Source: Acetobacteraceae bacterium H6797 | GTDB taxonomy: Bacteria > Pseudomonadota > Alphaproteobacteria > Acetobacterales > Acetobacteraceae | Assembly (NCBI GenBank): GCA_015223225.1 | Contig: JADFCQ010000007.1 | Span: 62,001-126,000 of the forward strand | Reading direction: 5' to 3' | DNA: 64,000 nt | Part shown: positions 40,752 through 49,730 of the stretch, piece after piece | How the letters are laid out: each line of letters opens with the position of its first letter | How positions within the stretch are numbered: the stretch's first letter is position 1 | Notes under the pieces: generated by a model | Told to the model about the DNA's origin: nothing | The model's input: the letters and a program-made list of their open reading frames with translations, nothing else | The model's database searches: none | Program-made: the position numbers and the translations under genes

Positions 40752-41633
40752 TCAGCTCTTGAACGTGTCGCAGGCCTGGAGCGTGCCGTTTTCCAGGCCA
40801 CGGCGGAACCAGGTGACGCGATCGGCCGAGGAGCCATGGGTGAAGCTCTCGGGCTGCACCCGGCCCTGGGCGCGGCGCTGGAGCCGGTCATCGCCCACGG
40901 CGGCGGCGGCGTTCAGCCCTTCCTCGACATCGCCCGGCTCGAGGATATGCCGCTCGCGGTCCGCCTGACGGGCCCAGACGCCGGCGAGGCAATCGGCCTG
41001 CAACTCCACCCGCACCTGCAGGGCATTGCTGTTGCCGCCATTGCGCATCCGCTCCACCCGCTCGAGCACGCCGAGCTGGTTCTGGACGTGATGGCCCACC
41101 TCATGGGCGACGATATAGGCCGCGGCGAAATCGCCCTGCGCGCCGAGCTGCCGCTGAAGCTGGGCCATGAAGTCGAGGTCGATATAGATCCGCTGGTCAT
41201 TCGGGCAGTAGAAGGGGCCCATCTGCGCCTGGGCGCCGCCGCAGCCGGACTGGATGGCATTGGAGAAGAGCACCAGCCGCGGCTCCTGATACTGCCGCCC
41301 CATGGCGGAGAACTGCGCCTTCCAGACCTGTTCCGTCTCGCCCAGCACCTGGGCGATGAAGCGGCGGCCGGCATCCTCCTGGCCCGATGCGCCGCTGGGG
41401 TTGCCGCTGGGGGCCTGGGCGCTGCGCTCCTGCGGAGCGGGGTCCACCGCGCCGCCATTCAGCAGCACCGAGGGGTCCACGCCGAGGAAGAGGCAGAGCA
41501 GCAGCAGGGCGACGCCGCCCACGCCGCCGACGGCGATGCGCCCGCCGCCCCCGCCGAAACCGCCGCCGCCGAAGCCGCCCCGGCTTCCGCGCCGGTCCTC
41601 GATATTCTGGCTCTCAGGTCCGTCGAGGCGCAT
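40752..41633 (-). CDS. Neutral zinc metallopeptidase (YpfJ family)
   Basis: 293 aa. A Gly-rich cytosolic N-terminus (GGFGGGGFGGGGGR, about 19-32), one TM (about 34-50), then the extracytoplasmic domain with AHEVGHHVQNQLGV, an HExxH zinc motif, and QADCLAGVWA containing the third ligand region. CGGAQAQMGPFYCPNDQRIYIDLDF is conserved in the family. Function in the cell is poorly defined. It lies convergent to the MAPEG gene. Confidence 0.93.
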   Translation of the reverse strand: MRLDGPESQNIEDRRGSRGGFGGGGFGGGGGRIAVGGVGGVALLLLCLFLGVDPSVLLNGGAVDPAPQERSAQAPSGNPSGASGQEDAGRRFIAQVLGETEQVWKAQFSAMGRQYQEPRLVLFSNAIQSGCGGAQAQMGPFYCPNDQRIYIDLDFMAQLQRQLGAQGDFAAAYIVAHEVGHHVQNQLGVLERVERMRNGGNSNALQVRVELQADCLAGVWARQADRERHILEPGDVEEGLNAAAAVGDDRLQRRAQGRVQPESFTHGSSADRVTWFRRGLENGTLQACDTFKS

Positions 41634-41771
41634 CTCGGTTTCTCCCTTGGCGGCGCCGCCATCGCGTGTGTCGCGCCTGTAACGCCGGAAAGGGCCAATC
41701 GTATGCGTGAGCGTGGTGGGAGCGGTCTCCCCATCGATGGGGCATCTCCACCGGACTGATCGATGCCCGCT

Positions 41772-42662
41772 CTAGCGGAGATAATCGCCGAGCCCCTGGA
41801 CGAGGGCGTCGAAGACGGCGCGGCAGCGCGGGCTCGCCTTCAGATCCTCATGCATGACCACCCAGGTCGGCAGGTCGAAGGTGAGGGCCTCGGGCAGCAG
41901 CCGCACCAGGGCCGGGTCTCGCCGGGCGAGGGGCGCCTGGCAGAAGCCGATGCCGAAGCCGGCGCGGATGGCGGCGAGCTGCGCGACGTCGCTATCGGCC
42001 CGAAGCGCGAAATGCAGCCCGGCCGGCAGGGCCAGGCGCCGGGCCATGGCGCGGATTTCCGGCGTCTCGCGGTCGAAGCCGATGAGGCTGTGCCCCGTCA
42101 GTGCTTCCAGCGAGGCCGGGCTGCCCGCCCGCGCCAGATAATCCCGATGCGCATGCAGGCCGATGGGGATGTTGCCGATGCGCCGGGCGAGCAGCGCGCC
42201 CTGTTCCGGCTCGACCATGCGGATGGCGATATCGGCCTCCCGCCGCAGCAGGTCATCCACCGCATTGGAGAGCGACAGCTCGATCACCAGGGCCGGATGC
42301 CGGGCCCGGAGGGCCGCGAGGATGGGCGGCAGCACCTCCACCCCCACCACCTCGCTCGCGCTGATGCGCACCCGGCCGCGAATGGCCGTGCCATGGCCCG
42401 AGGCGGCGCGGAGCAGGGCGGCGGCGGTGGCTTCCAGCGTCTCGGCATAGGGGCGGAGGTTGGTGGCCGTCTCGGTCGGCAGCAGGCCGCGCGGGGAGCG
42501 GATGAAGAGCTCGTCGCCGATCGCCGCTTCGAGCTGTTCCACATGGCGCGCGATGGTCGGCTGCGTCAGGCCCAGGGCTCGCGCTGCGCCCGAGGCCGAG
42601 CCCTCGCGCAGCACCGCGAGGAAGCTGCGATAGAGATCCCAGGGCGGCTCAGGGCTGTTCAT
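41772..42662 (-). CDS. LysR-family transcriptional regulator
   Basis: 296 aa. DNA-binding domain DLYRSFLAVLREGSASGAARALGLTQPTIARHVEQLEAAIGDELF and effector domain RGRVRISASEVVGVEVLPPILAAL, the subgroup that regulates adjacent oxidoreductases. It is divergent from the NAD(P)-dependent epimerase-like gene at 42758 across 95 bases, so that gene is its probable target. ATG 42662 fits the family; the longer frame upstream is spacer. Confidence 0.92.
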   Translation of the reverse strand: MNSPEPPWDLYRSFLAVLREGSASGAARALGLTQPTIARHVEQLEAAIGDELFIRSPRGLLPTETATNLRPYAETLEATAAALLRAASGHGTAIRGRVRISASEVVGVEVLPPILAALRARHPALVIELSLSNAVDDLLRREADIAIRMVEPEQGALLARRIGNIPIGLHAHRDYLARAGSPASLEALTGHSLIGFDRETPEIRAMARRLALPAGLHFALRADSDVAQLAAIRAGFGIGFCQAPLARRDPALVRLLPEALTFDLPTWVVMHEDLKASPRCRAVFDALVQGLGDYLR

Positions 42663-42757
42663 GGATTTCTTTATAGCCGAGCCATTATTTTCCACAATTT
42701 CGTTGAACAAGGTTTGGCCCCAGCTTCGGCCTGCCAATATGCAGCAGGAGACGGAGC

Positions 42758-43708
42758 ATGACGGGAAAGCTGGCCCTGGTTCTGGGCGCGACGGGCGGGG
42801 TCGGCGGCCATCTGGCGGCCGGGCTGAAGGCGCGGGGCTGGGCGGTGCGGGCCCTGGCCAGGGCACCGAGGGAGGACGGCGCCTTCGACTGGGTCAAGGG
42901 CGATGTCATGGTCGCCGCCGATGTCGCCCGCGCCGCGCGGGGTGCGAGCGTCATCGTCCATGCGGTGAACCCGCCGGGCTATCGCCGCTGGGCGGAACTG
43001 GTGCTGCCCATGCTCGACAATACCATCGCCGCCGCCCGGGCCGAGGGCGCGCGCATCCTGCTGCCGGGCACGGTCTATAATTTCGGGCCGGATGCCTTCT
43101 CGCCGCCCGGCACGCTGATCGGTGAAGAGGCGCCGCAGCAGCCGCGCAGCCGCAAGGGCGCGATCCGGGTCGAGATGGAGCGGCGGCTCGCGGCGGCGGC
43201 GGGGTCGGGCGAGGCCAAGGTGCTCATCCTCCGCGCGGGCGACTATTTCGGGCCCGGCGCCAGCAACAACTGGTTCTCGCAGGGGCTGGTGAAGCCCGGC
43301 GCGCGGCTCTCCTCGATCACCCAGCCGGGGCGGCCGGGCGTGGGGCACCAATGGGCCTATCTGCCGGATGTGGCGCGCATCATGCTGGATTTGCTGGAGC
43401 AGCCCGGCCTGCCGGATTTCGCGCGCTTCCATATGGAAGGGCATTGGGATGCCGATGGCACCGCCATGGCCGGGGCCATCCGCCGCGCGCTGGGGCGGGA
43501 ACTGCCGATGGCGCGCTTCCCCTGGTGGGCGGTGGGGCTGGCGCGGCCGGCCGTGCCCCTGTTCCGGGAGCTATGGGAGATGCGCTACCTGTGGCGGGAG
43601 CCGGTGCGCCTCTCCAATGCGCGGCTCGTCGCGCTGCTGGGGCAGGAACCGCGCACCCCGCTCGATGAGGCGGTGGGCGCGACCCTGCGGTCCCTCGGGG
43701 TGAGCTGA
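42758..43708 (+). CDS. Atypical SDR: NAD(P)-binding epimerase/reductase-like protein
   Basis: 316 aa. Rossmann loop LVLGATGGVGGHLAAGL near the start, GDVMVAADVARAARGASVIVHAVN, then LLPGTVYNFGP and a substrate-side second half (AYLPDVARIMLDLL). It belongs to the extended/atypical short-chain dehydrogenases that reduce or epimerise NAD(P)-linked substrates; a classic YxxxK is not obvious. AGGAGACGGAG lies before the ATG. It is divergent from, and probably controlled by, the LysR gene at 41772. Confidence 0.85.
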   Translation: MTGKLALVLGATGGVGGHLAAGLKARGWAVRALARAPREDGAFDWVKGDVMVAADVARAARGASVIVHAVNPPGYRRWAELVLPMLDNTIAAARAEGARILLPGTVYNFGPDAFSPPGTLIGEEAPQQPRSRKGAIRVEMERRLAAAAGSGEAKVLILRAGDYFGPGASNNWFSQGLVKPGARLSSITQPGRPGVGHQWAYLPDVARIMLDLLEQPGLPDFARFHMEGHWDADGTAMAGAIRRALGRELPMARFPWWAVGLARPAVPLFRELWEMRYLWREPVRLSNARLVALLGQEPRTPLDEAVGATLRSLGVS

Positions 43709-43717
43709 CGCGCCGGC

Positions 43718-44380
43718 TCAGAGAACCGGCGCGTTATCCGCGTCCAGCACGCGCTGGATATAGGGCTCGACCGTCGGCTCGTAGCGGCGCCAGAGCGCGG
43801 TGAGCTGGCCGATCGGGTCCTTCTCGGCATAGTCGACGCGCAGGTCGACCAGCGGGAAGCTCTGCTCGCCCATCACCAGCAGCGCGGCACTATGGACGTC
43901 GCCATGCTCGCCGCCGGCATCCTCGCCGGCCTGGAGCCCGGCCATCAGGCGCGTCGCGAGATCTTCGCCCTCGGCATCGAGATAGCCCTTGAGGATCGCG
44001 GCGGTGACGTTGTCATTGGCCAGGATATTGCCGATGGCGATCACCCCCGGCCCCTGCGCCACGCCCTTGCAGGGCTTCACATTCGCGCCGTGGTAGAAGG
44101 CCGTGTCGCCCTTCGCGTCCACGACGGCGAGCTGGCGCCAATGGGCATGGGGCGTGCTGGCGACCAGGGCGGCAATGGTCTCGGCCGCCGTGCAGCCCTC
44201 CTCCAGCAGCCGCAGGCCGCGCGGGCCGAGGCGGGGGTCGGTGCGGTGCTGGGTCAGCACGCCGCCCAGGCCCTTGGGCAGGGCATAGGGCACGCGGGAG
44301 CCGACGGCCACGGCCGAGGTGGTGGTAGCCGCGCCGATGCGGCCCGTGCGCGGGCAGCGCGCCAGAATCGAGAAGGTCAT
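43718..44380 (-). CDS. DUF1028 (Ntn-hydrolase-like) protein
   Basis: 220 aa. TFSILARCPRTGRIGAATTTSAVAVGSRVPYAL is the DUF1028 N-terminus; GVLTQHRTDPRLGPRGLRLLEEG, VVDAKGDTAFYHG and IAIGNILANDNVTAAIL follow. The family is thought to have an N-terminal-nucleophile hydrolase fold; its reaction is not established, and members often sit near amino-acid or peptide metabolism genes. No Shine-Dalgarno is evident before ATG 44380. It is divergent from the flavin oxidoreductase. Confidence 0.88.
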   Translation of the reverse strand: MTFSILARCPRTGRIGAATTTSAVAVGSRVPYALPKGLGGVLTQHRTDPRLGPRGLRLLEEGCTAAETIAALVASTPHAHWRQLAVVDAKGDTAFYHGANVKPCKGVAQGPGVIAIGNILANDNVTAAILKGYLDAEGEDLATRLMAGLQAGEDAGGEHGDVHSAALLVMGEQSFPLVDLRVDYAEKDPIGQLTALWRRYEPTVEPYIQRVLDADNAPVL

Positions 44381-44497
44381 GGGAGCGGATGAAACCCCCA
44401 GGGCGCCGCGCTGTCCATGGGGCCGCCAGACGGCCCCTTGCCTTTGCTGCGGCGCAGCACCACCTTGGCGGCAACCTCAGACTGACAGGAGTTTCGC

Positions 44498-45616
44498 ATG
44501 AGCGAGACCAAGCCGGCCGATCTGGCCCCGCTTTTCCGCCCCTTCGCCCTGAAATCGCTGCGGATGAAGAACCGCATCGTCATGGCGCCCATGACCCGCT
44601 CCTTCTCGCCCGGCGGCGTGCCGGGGCCGGATGTGGCTGCCTATTACCGCCGCCGCGCGGAGAACGAGGTCGGCCTGATTCTCTCCGAAGGCACGGTGAT
44701 CGACCGCCCCGCCTCCTCGAACGACGCCAATATCCCGCATTTCTACGGCGAGAAGGCCCTGGCGGGCTGGAAGGGCGTGATCGACGGCGTCCATGCCGCG
44801 GGCGGCGCCATGGGCCCGCAGATCTGGCACATGGGCATCATGAAGCCGCATCAGTCCGGCTGGATGCCGCCCGCGCCCTTCGAGGGCCCCTCGGGGCGCG
44901 TGGCGCCGGGCGAGGCCGGCGGGACCACCATGAGCGAGAAGGACATCGCCGATACCATCGCCGCCTATGCCAAGGCCGCGAAGGCGGCGAAGGACCTCGG
45001 CTTCGACACGGTCGAGCTGCATGGCGCGCATGGCTATCTGATCGACCAGTTCTTCTGGGCCGCGACCAACCGTCGCGAGGACCAGTGGGGCGGCCCGACC
45101 ATCGCCGAGCGCAGCCGCTTCGCGGTGGAGGCCATCAAGGCCGTGCGCAAGGCGGTGGGCGAGGAGATGGCGATCATCATCCGCCTCTCGCAGTGGAAGC
45201 AGCAGGATTACGCGGCCCGTCTCGCCGAGACCCCGGCCGAGATGGAAGCCTGGCTCGGCCCCATGGCCGATGCGGGCGTCGACATCTTCCACTGCTCGCA
45301 GCGCCGCTTCTGGGAGCCGGAATTCGCCGACAGTGACCTGAACTTCGCCGGCTGGGCCAAAAAGATCACCGGCAAGGCGACCATCAGCGTCGGCTCGGTG
45401 GGCCTCTCGGGCGAGTTCATCGGCTCCTTCCGGGGCGAGAAGTCTGAGCCCGCGCCGATCGACGCGCTGCTGCACCGCCTGGAGCGCGACGAGTTCGACC
45501 TCGTGGCCGTGGGCCGCGCGCTGCTCGCCGACCCGGAATGGGCGGTGAAGCTGCGCGAGGGCCGCGCGGGCGAGATCGGCGGCTTCTCGCGCGAGGCGTT
45601 GGGCACGCTGGTCTGA
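44498..45616 (+). CDS. NADH:flavin oxidoreductase (Old Yellow Enzyme family)
   Basis: 372 aa FMN enzyme with TIM barrel. LFRPFALKSLRMKNRIVMAPMTRSFSPGGVPGPDVAAYYRRRA, GPQIWHMGIM, FDTVELHGAHGYLIDQFFWAATNRREDQWGG, and FDLVAVGRALLADPEWAVKLREG mark the family. It probably reduces activated C=C bonds with NAD(P)H. AGGAG lies eight bases before the ATG. It stands alone between divergent DUF1028 and convergent EamA genes. Confidence 0.94.
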   Translation: MSETKPADLAPLFRPFALKSLRMKNRIVMAPMTRSFSPGGVPGPDVAAYYRRRAENEVGLILSEGTVIDRPASSNDANIPHFYGEKALAGWKGVIDGVHAAGGAMGPQIWHMGIMKPHQSGWMPPAPFEGPSGRVAPGEAGGTTMSEKDIADTIAAYAKAAKAAKDLGFDTVELHGAHGYLIDQFFWAATNRREDQWGGPTIAERSRFAVEAIKAVRKAVGEEMAIIIRLSQWKQQDYAARLAETPAEMEAWLGPMADAGVDIFHCSQRRFWEPEFADSDLNFAGWAKKITGKATISVGSVGLSGEFIGSFRGEKSEPAPIDALLHRLERDEFDLVAVGRALLADPEWAVKLREGRAGEIGGFSREALGTLV

Positions 45617-45620
45617 GTGC

Positions 45621-46538
45621 CTAGCCTGGGCGGGTGTGCAGCCTCGTAAGCATCAACCCGCCCAGTACGAGCACGGCGGCGCCCGCCAGCGTGGCGACGC
45701 CGGGCAACTCGCCGAAGAACACGAAGCCCAGCAAGCCGGCGAAAATCAGCCGGCTATAGCCTACCGGGCTCAGTAATGATGCCTCCGCCCGCTTGAACCC
45801 CTGAATGTTGCAATATTGCGCCAGGATAGCGAGCGGGCCGAGGCCAAGCAGCAGAACGATCTCGCCCGGCCGCAGTCCTTGCCAGAGCCAGAAGGCGGGC
45901 CCGGCCAGCAGCAGCCCGCCGAGCAGGTTCACATAGAGCATCACGGTCAGCGGCGGCTCCGTTCCCGCCAGGCGCTTGATCAGGATCAGCTCAACCGAAA
46001 CAAGCAGCGCGCCTGCCAGCGCCATGGCGACCGGCAGGGCCTCTCCCTTCGGCATGACGAGGCCTTGTTTGCCGAACACCACCATCAATGCGCCGGCAAG
46101 GCAGACAGCCATGGCCCGCCAATGTGCCGGCCCCACGCGCTCGCCCAGGACGGCCGCGGCGAGCAGCAGCACGAAAATCCCCTGGGTGAGCCCGATGGCG
46201 CCGGCCTCGACGAGTGGCAGATGCGTTGCCGCGTAGAGCGAAGCGCCGACACCACCCGCCGCGACAAACGCTCGCCAGCCGTGCAGGTCCATCCGGGTTG
46301 TTTGGAAGGCGCTGCGCAACTGGCCGCGCCCGACGGCCAGGGCGAGCGCCGTCGCCGTGCCTCCCACGAAGCGCAGAAAGATGATCTGCAGTGCCGAAAC
46401 CTCGGCGTCGAGCCCGACGAGCTTTGCGGAAGCGGTGATCAGCGTGAAGGCGAAGGTGCCCAAGAGCACCCAGGCAATGCCGGCGAGGGTCTGGCGTCTT
46501 CTGGCGGCCTCCGCAACGGCGGTGGGGGCTTCCGGCAA
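45621..46538 (-). CDS. DMT-superfamily (EamA) transporter
   Basis: 305 aa with ten hydrophobic helices in two EamA repeats (LLGTFAFTLITASAKLV ... LVMPKGEALPVAMALAGALLVSVELILIKRLAG). It resembles small-metabolite or drug exporters; substrate unknown. I chose TTG 46538, which has GAGGA eight bases upstream and gives a short cytosolic N-terminus; there is no ATG in frame close by. The much longer open frame on this strand is a shadow of moeB. It is divergent from moeB. Confidence 0.85.
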   Translation of the reverse strand: MPEAPTAVAEAARRRQTLAGIAWVLLGTFAFTLITASAKLVGLDAEVSALQIIFLRFVGGTATALALAVGRGQLRSAFQTTRMDLHGWRAFVAAGGVGASLYAATHLPLVEAGAIGLTQGIFVLLLAAAVLGERVGPAHWRAMAVCLAGALMVVFGKQGLVMPKGEALPVAMALAGALLVSVELILIKRLAGTEPPLTVMLYVNLLGGLLLAGPAFWLWQGLRPGEIVLLLGLGPLAILAQYCNIQGFKRAEASLLSPVGYSRLIFAGLLGFVFFGELPGVATLAGAAVLVLGGLMLTRLHTRPG

Positions 46539-46619
46539 GACGGCATCCTCGCAACGAGGCAGTGATAATCGCCGCAAGGCCCCTTTTCGCCAAGCCCTCC
46601 CTGGCCCCATATCCGGGCC

Positions 46620-47432
46620 ATGAACCTCGACTTCACCGACGCCGAGCTGCATCGCTACTCCCGCCATATCCTGCTGCAGGAAGTGGGCGCGGTGGGCCAG
46701 GCGAAGCTGCGCGCGGCGCGCGTGCTGGTGGTGGGCGCGGGCGGGCTGGGCTCGCCGCTGGCGCTCTATCTCGCCGCCGCCGGCATCGGCACCATCGGGC
46801 TGATTGACGACGACCGGCTGGAGCTCTCCAACCTCCAGCGCCAGATCGCGCATACCACGGCGCGGATCGGCCGCAGCAAGGCCTCGAGCGCGGCCGAGGC
46901 GCTGACGGCGCTGAACCCCGAGGTGACAGTCGAGATCCACGAGCGCCGGATGGATGCCGAGGCGGCGCGGGACTTGATCCCCCGCTACGACATCGTTTGC
47001 GACGGCACCGATAATTTCTCCACCCGCTTCCTGCTGGGCGATGCCTGTTATCTGCATCACCGCCCGTTGGTCAGCGCCGCCGTGCTGCGCTTCGAGGGGC
47101 AGCTTTCGGTCTTCAAGCGCGGCTGCGCCTGCCACCGCTGCCTGCACCCCGAACCCCCGCCGGAGGGCCTGGTGCCCACCTGTTCGGAAGCGGGCGTGCT
47201 GGGCGCGGTGACAGGCGTGATGGGCACCTTGCAGGCCACCGAGGTGCTCAAGGAAATCATGGGCATCGGCGAGAGCCTGGCCGGCCGCCTCCTGCTCTGG
47301 GATGCGCTGGACACCCGCTTCCGCACCGTGACCCTGCATCGCGACCCGGGCTGCGCGCTCTGCGGCGACAATCCGAGCATTCTGGATCTCTCGGCCCATG
47401 AGGGCGCGACGGGCCCGGTCTGCGCCTTATGA
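46620..47432 (+). CDS. moeB: ThiF/MoeB/HesA family sulfur-carrier adenylyltransferase
   Basis: 270 aa. FTDAELHRYSRHILLQEVGAVGQAKLRAARVLVVGAGGLGSPLALYLAAAGIGTIGLIDDDRLELSNLQRQ is the E1-like nucleotide-binding region with its Arg finger and Asp ligand. Zinc-binding Cys pairs are visible (CACHRC, CALCGDN). It adenylates the C-terminal Gly of MoaD/ThiS-type carrier proteins for molybdopterin or thiamine sulfur transfer. No rhodanese domain is attached. Its stop overlaps the DsrE-like gene (ATGA). Confidence 0.9.
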   Translation: MNLDFTDAELHRYSRHILLQEVGAVGQAKLRAARVLVVGAGGLGSPLALYLAAAGIGTIGLIDDDRLELSNLQRQIAHTTARIGRSKASSAAEALTALNPEVTVEIHERRMDAEAARDLIPRYDIVCDGTDNFSTRFLLGDACYLHHRPLVSAAVLRFEGQLSVFKRGCACHRCLHPEPPPEGLVPTCSEAGVLGAVTGVMGTLQATEVLKEIMGIGESLAGRLLLWDALDTRFRTVTLHRDPGCALCGDNPSILDLSAHEGATGPVCAL

Positions 47433-47803
47433 ACGCGCCGCTCGGCATCCTGCTCCGCAGCGGCACGCATGAGGCGGTGCATTACGCCCATGTCATGGCG
47501 ACCAGCGCGGCCGCCATCGGCCGCCCGGCGGTGCTGTTCTGCACCAATGCGGGGCTGGTGGCGCTTCTGCGCCAGAACCCGCTGATCGAAGACCCCCGCG
47601 AGGCGCTGCTGGCCGAACGCAAAGTCGGCACCCTGGCCGTGCTGGCCGAGGCGGCGGCGGAACTGGGCGTGCGCCGCATCGCCTGCGAGGCCGGCATGAG
47701 GGCCGAGGCGATCGGCCCGCAGGCCCTGGCCGAGGGCGTGGAAGTGGCGGGCGTCGTCACCTTTCTCGAGGCCGTGGGGGCAGGGCAGATCGTTTCTCTG
47801 TGA
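47429..47803 (+). CDS. DsrE/DsrF-like protein
   Basis: 124 aa. Fold pattern LGILLRSGTHEAVHYAHVMATSAAAIGRPAVLFCTNAGLVALL and GVEVAGVVTFLEAVGAGQIVSL matches DsrE-like proteins, which relay sulfur or bind small ligands. Cys residues (C38, C89) are available but the canonical DsrE active Cys is not certain. It overlaps moeB by four bases, so a sulfur-transfer partnership is likely. It ends 110 bases upstream of pqqA. Confidence 0.8.
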   Translation: MNAPLGILLRSGTHEAVHYAHVMATSAAAIGRPAVLFCTNAGLVALLRQNPLIEDPREALLAERKVGTLAVLAEAAAELGVRRIACEAGMRAEAIGPQALAEGVEVAGVVTFLEAVGAGQIVSL

Positions 47804-47913
47804 GCCCGCTGCCCCTCGCTTCCCGCCGCCCGGCTCTACGCGTTATCGCCCTGGCGGACAATCCGTCCGAGGCATAGACTGGCGTTATCGCAACGCAGCA
47901 AAGGAGAATGCCA

Positions 47914-47994
47914 ATGAGCTGGAAGACCCCGAAGATCGTTGAAATTGCCCTGGGCGCTGAGATCAACAGCTACGTCTGCGGCAAGGCCAGGTGA
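47914..47994 (+). CDS. pqqA: PQQ precursor peptide
   Basis: A 26-residue peptide, MSWKTPKIVEIALGAEINSY followed by VCGKAR. The Glu16-x3-Tyr20 pair is the one cross-linked by PqqE and cut out to make pyrroloquinoline quinone. It follows a strong AAGGAG site. It is the first gene of the operon and, as in other bacteria, is separated from pqqB by a stem-loop (48001-48031) that would leave pqqA mRNA in excess. Confidence 0.97.
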   Translation: MSWKTPKIVEIALGAEINSYVCGKAR

Positions 47995-48000
47995 TCTGGG

Positions 48001-48031
48001 CGCCGCCCGCTTCCTCTGGGGGCGGGCGGCG
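48001..48031 (+). terminator. Stem-loop between pqqA and pqqB (attenuator-like)
   Basis: A perfect 10-bp stem CGCCGCCCGC (48001-48010)/GCGGGCGGCG (48022-48031) with an 11-base loop, followed by TCTTCCTCT. It begins six bases after the pqqA stop and ends 29 bases before pqqB. The weak pyrimidine tail suits partial termination, giving more precursor peptide than enzymes. Confidence 0.7.
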
Positions 48032-48060
48032 TCTTCCTCTGAGATGCGAGTTTTCGAGCG

Positions 48061-48993
48061 ATGATCCGCGCCGTCGTTCTCGGCGCCGCCGCCGGTGGGG
48101 GCTTCCCCCAGTGGAATTCCAACGCCCCGGCCTGTAACCGCGCCCGCGCCGGGGACCCCGCCGCGCCTTCCCGCCATCAGGCCAGCCTCGCCGTCAGCGC
48201 CGATGGCCTTTCCTGGTATATCCTGAATGCCTCGCCGGACCTGCGTCAGCAGATCGCCGAGAATGCCTGCCTGCATCCCCGCGAGGGCCTGCGCTCCACC
48301 CCCATCGCGGGCGTGCTGCTGACGGGCGGCGAGGTGGATACGGTCACTGGCCTGCTGACGCTGCGCGAGCGTCAGCCGCTGCGCCTGATCGCGACCGGGG
48401 CGGTGCATGAGTTGCTCGACGCGAACCCCATTTTCGAGGCGCTGAACCGCGAGATCGTCCCCCGAGAACGCGTCGCGACCGGCGAATGGTTCGAGCTTCG
48501 CGATGCGGGCGGCGCGAGCATCGGCCTCCGCGCGCGGCTCTTCCCCGTGCCGGGCAAGGTGCCCCTCTATATGGAGCCGGGCGCGGGCGACAAGCTCGTG
48601 CTGGATGCGGAGGATGATAATACCGTCGCCGCCGAGATCAGCGACGGCGCCACGAGCCTTTTCTACATCCCCGGCTGCGCGGCCATGACGCCCGCGCTGG
48701 CCGAGACGCTTCGCGGCGCGGCACTCGTGTTTTTCGACGGCACGCTCTGGCGGGATGACGAGATGATCCGCGCCGGGCTCGGCCCCAAGACGGGCCGTCG
48801 CATGGGCCATATGTCGATCAGCGGGCCAGGCGGCACGATGGAGGCTTTCAAGCCTCTCGATGTGGCCAGGAAAGTTCTCATCCACATCAACAATTCGAAC
48901 CCCGTCCTTCTGGCGGATACGCCCGAGCGGCGGGAAGCCGAAGCCGCCGGCTGGCAGGTCGCCTATGACGGCATGGAGATCACCCTGGCATGA
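48061..48993 (+). CDS. pqqB: PQQ biosynthesis protein PqqB (metallo-beta-lactamase fold)
   Basis: 310 aa. MIRAVVLGAAAGGGFPQWNSNAPACNRARAGDPAAPSRHQASLAVS is the unmistakable PqqB start, with the structural zinc Cys region. LTGGEVDTVTGLLTLRE and FYIPGCAAM, FFDGTLWRDDEM and GRRMGHMSISG follow. It hydroxylates a Tyr-derived intermediate late in the pathway. Its stop overlaps pqqC (ATGA). Confidence 0.97.
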   Translation: MIRAVVLGAAAGGGFPQWNSNAPACNRARAGDPAAPSRHQASLAVSADGLSWYILNASPDLRQQIAENACLHPREGLRSTPIAGVLLTGGEVDTVTGLLTLRERQPLRLIATGAVHELLDANPIFEALNREIVPRERVATGEWFELRDAGGASIGLRARLFPVPGKVPLYMEPGAGDKLVLDAEDDNTVAAEISDGATSLFYIPGCAAMTPALAETLRGAALVFFDGTLWRDDEMIRAGLGPKTGRRMGHMSISGPGGTMEAFKPLDVARKVLIHINNSNPVLLADTPERREAEAAGWQVAYDGMEITLA

Positions 48994-49730
48994 GCACGCT
49001 TCTCACCCCGGACGAGTTGGAGGCCGCGCTGCGCCAGATCGGCGCGGAGCGTTACCACAACCTCCATCCCTTCCATCGCGCGCTGCATGACGGGAAGCTG
49101 AACCGCACCCAGGTGCAGGCCTGGGCGCTCAACCGCTTCTATTACCAGAGCCGCATTCCCGCGAAGGACGCCTTCCTCGTCGCCCGCCTGCCGGACCCGC
49201 AGCTCCGCCGCCTCTGGCGCAGCCGCATCGAGGATCATGACGGCGATCTGCTGCCCGAAGGCGCCGAACAGAATGGCGGCATCGCGCGCTGGCTCAAGCT
49301 GACCGACGGGCTCGGCCTCGACCGCGACTACGTGATCTCGACCAAGGGCATCCTCCCCGGCACGCGCCACGCTGTCGACGCTTACGTCAACTTCGTCCGC
49401 GACAAGCCCATCCTCGAGGCGATCGCCTCGTCGCTGACCGAGATGTTCTCGCCCACCATCATCAGCGAGCGCGTCTCGGGCATGTTGCGGCACTATGACT
49501 TCGTGAACCAGGAGACGCTGGCCTATTTCACGCCACGCCTCACCCAGGCGCCGAAGGATGTCGAATTCGCCCTTGGCTATGTCAAGGAACATGCGAAGAC
49601 GCCCGACGAGCAGGAAGCCGTTCTCGACGCCCTGCGATTCAAATGCGGCGTGCTCTGGGCCCAGCTCGATGCCCTGGCCTATGCCTATATGGAGCCCGGC
49701 AACATCCCGCCCGGAGCCTGGCGCCCGTGA
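48990..49730 (+). CDS. pqqC: Pyrroloquinoline-quinone synthase
   Basis: 246 aa, all-helical haem-oxygenase-like fold. LRQIGAERYHNLHPFHRALHDGKLNRTQVQAWALNRFYYQSRIPAKDA is the conserved core with the His/Tyr/Arg active-site residues; SLTEMFSPTIISERVSGMLRHYDFV follows. It catalyses the final ring closure and eight-electron oxidation to PQQ. It overlaps pqqB upstream and pqqD downstream (GTGA). Confidence 0.97.
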   Translation: MSTLLTPDELEAALRQIGAERYHNLHPFHRALHDGKLNRTQVQAWALNRFYYQSRIPAKDAFLVARLPDPQLRRLWRSRIEDHDGDLLPEGAEQNGGIARWLKLTDGLGLDRDYVISTKGILPGTRHAVDAYVNFVRDKPILEAIASSLTEMFSPTIISERVSGMLRHYDFVNQETLAYFTPRLTQAPKDVEFALGYVKEHAKTPDEQEAVLDALRFKCGVLWAQLDALAYAYMEPGNIPPGAWRP

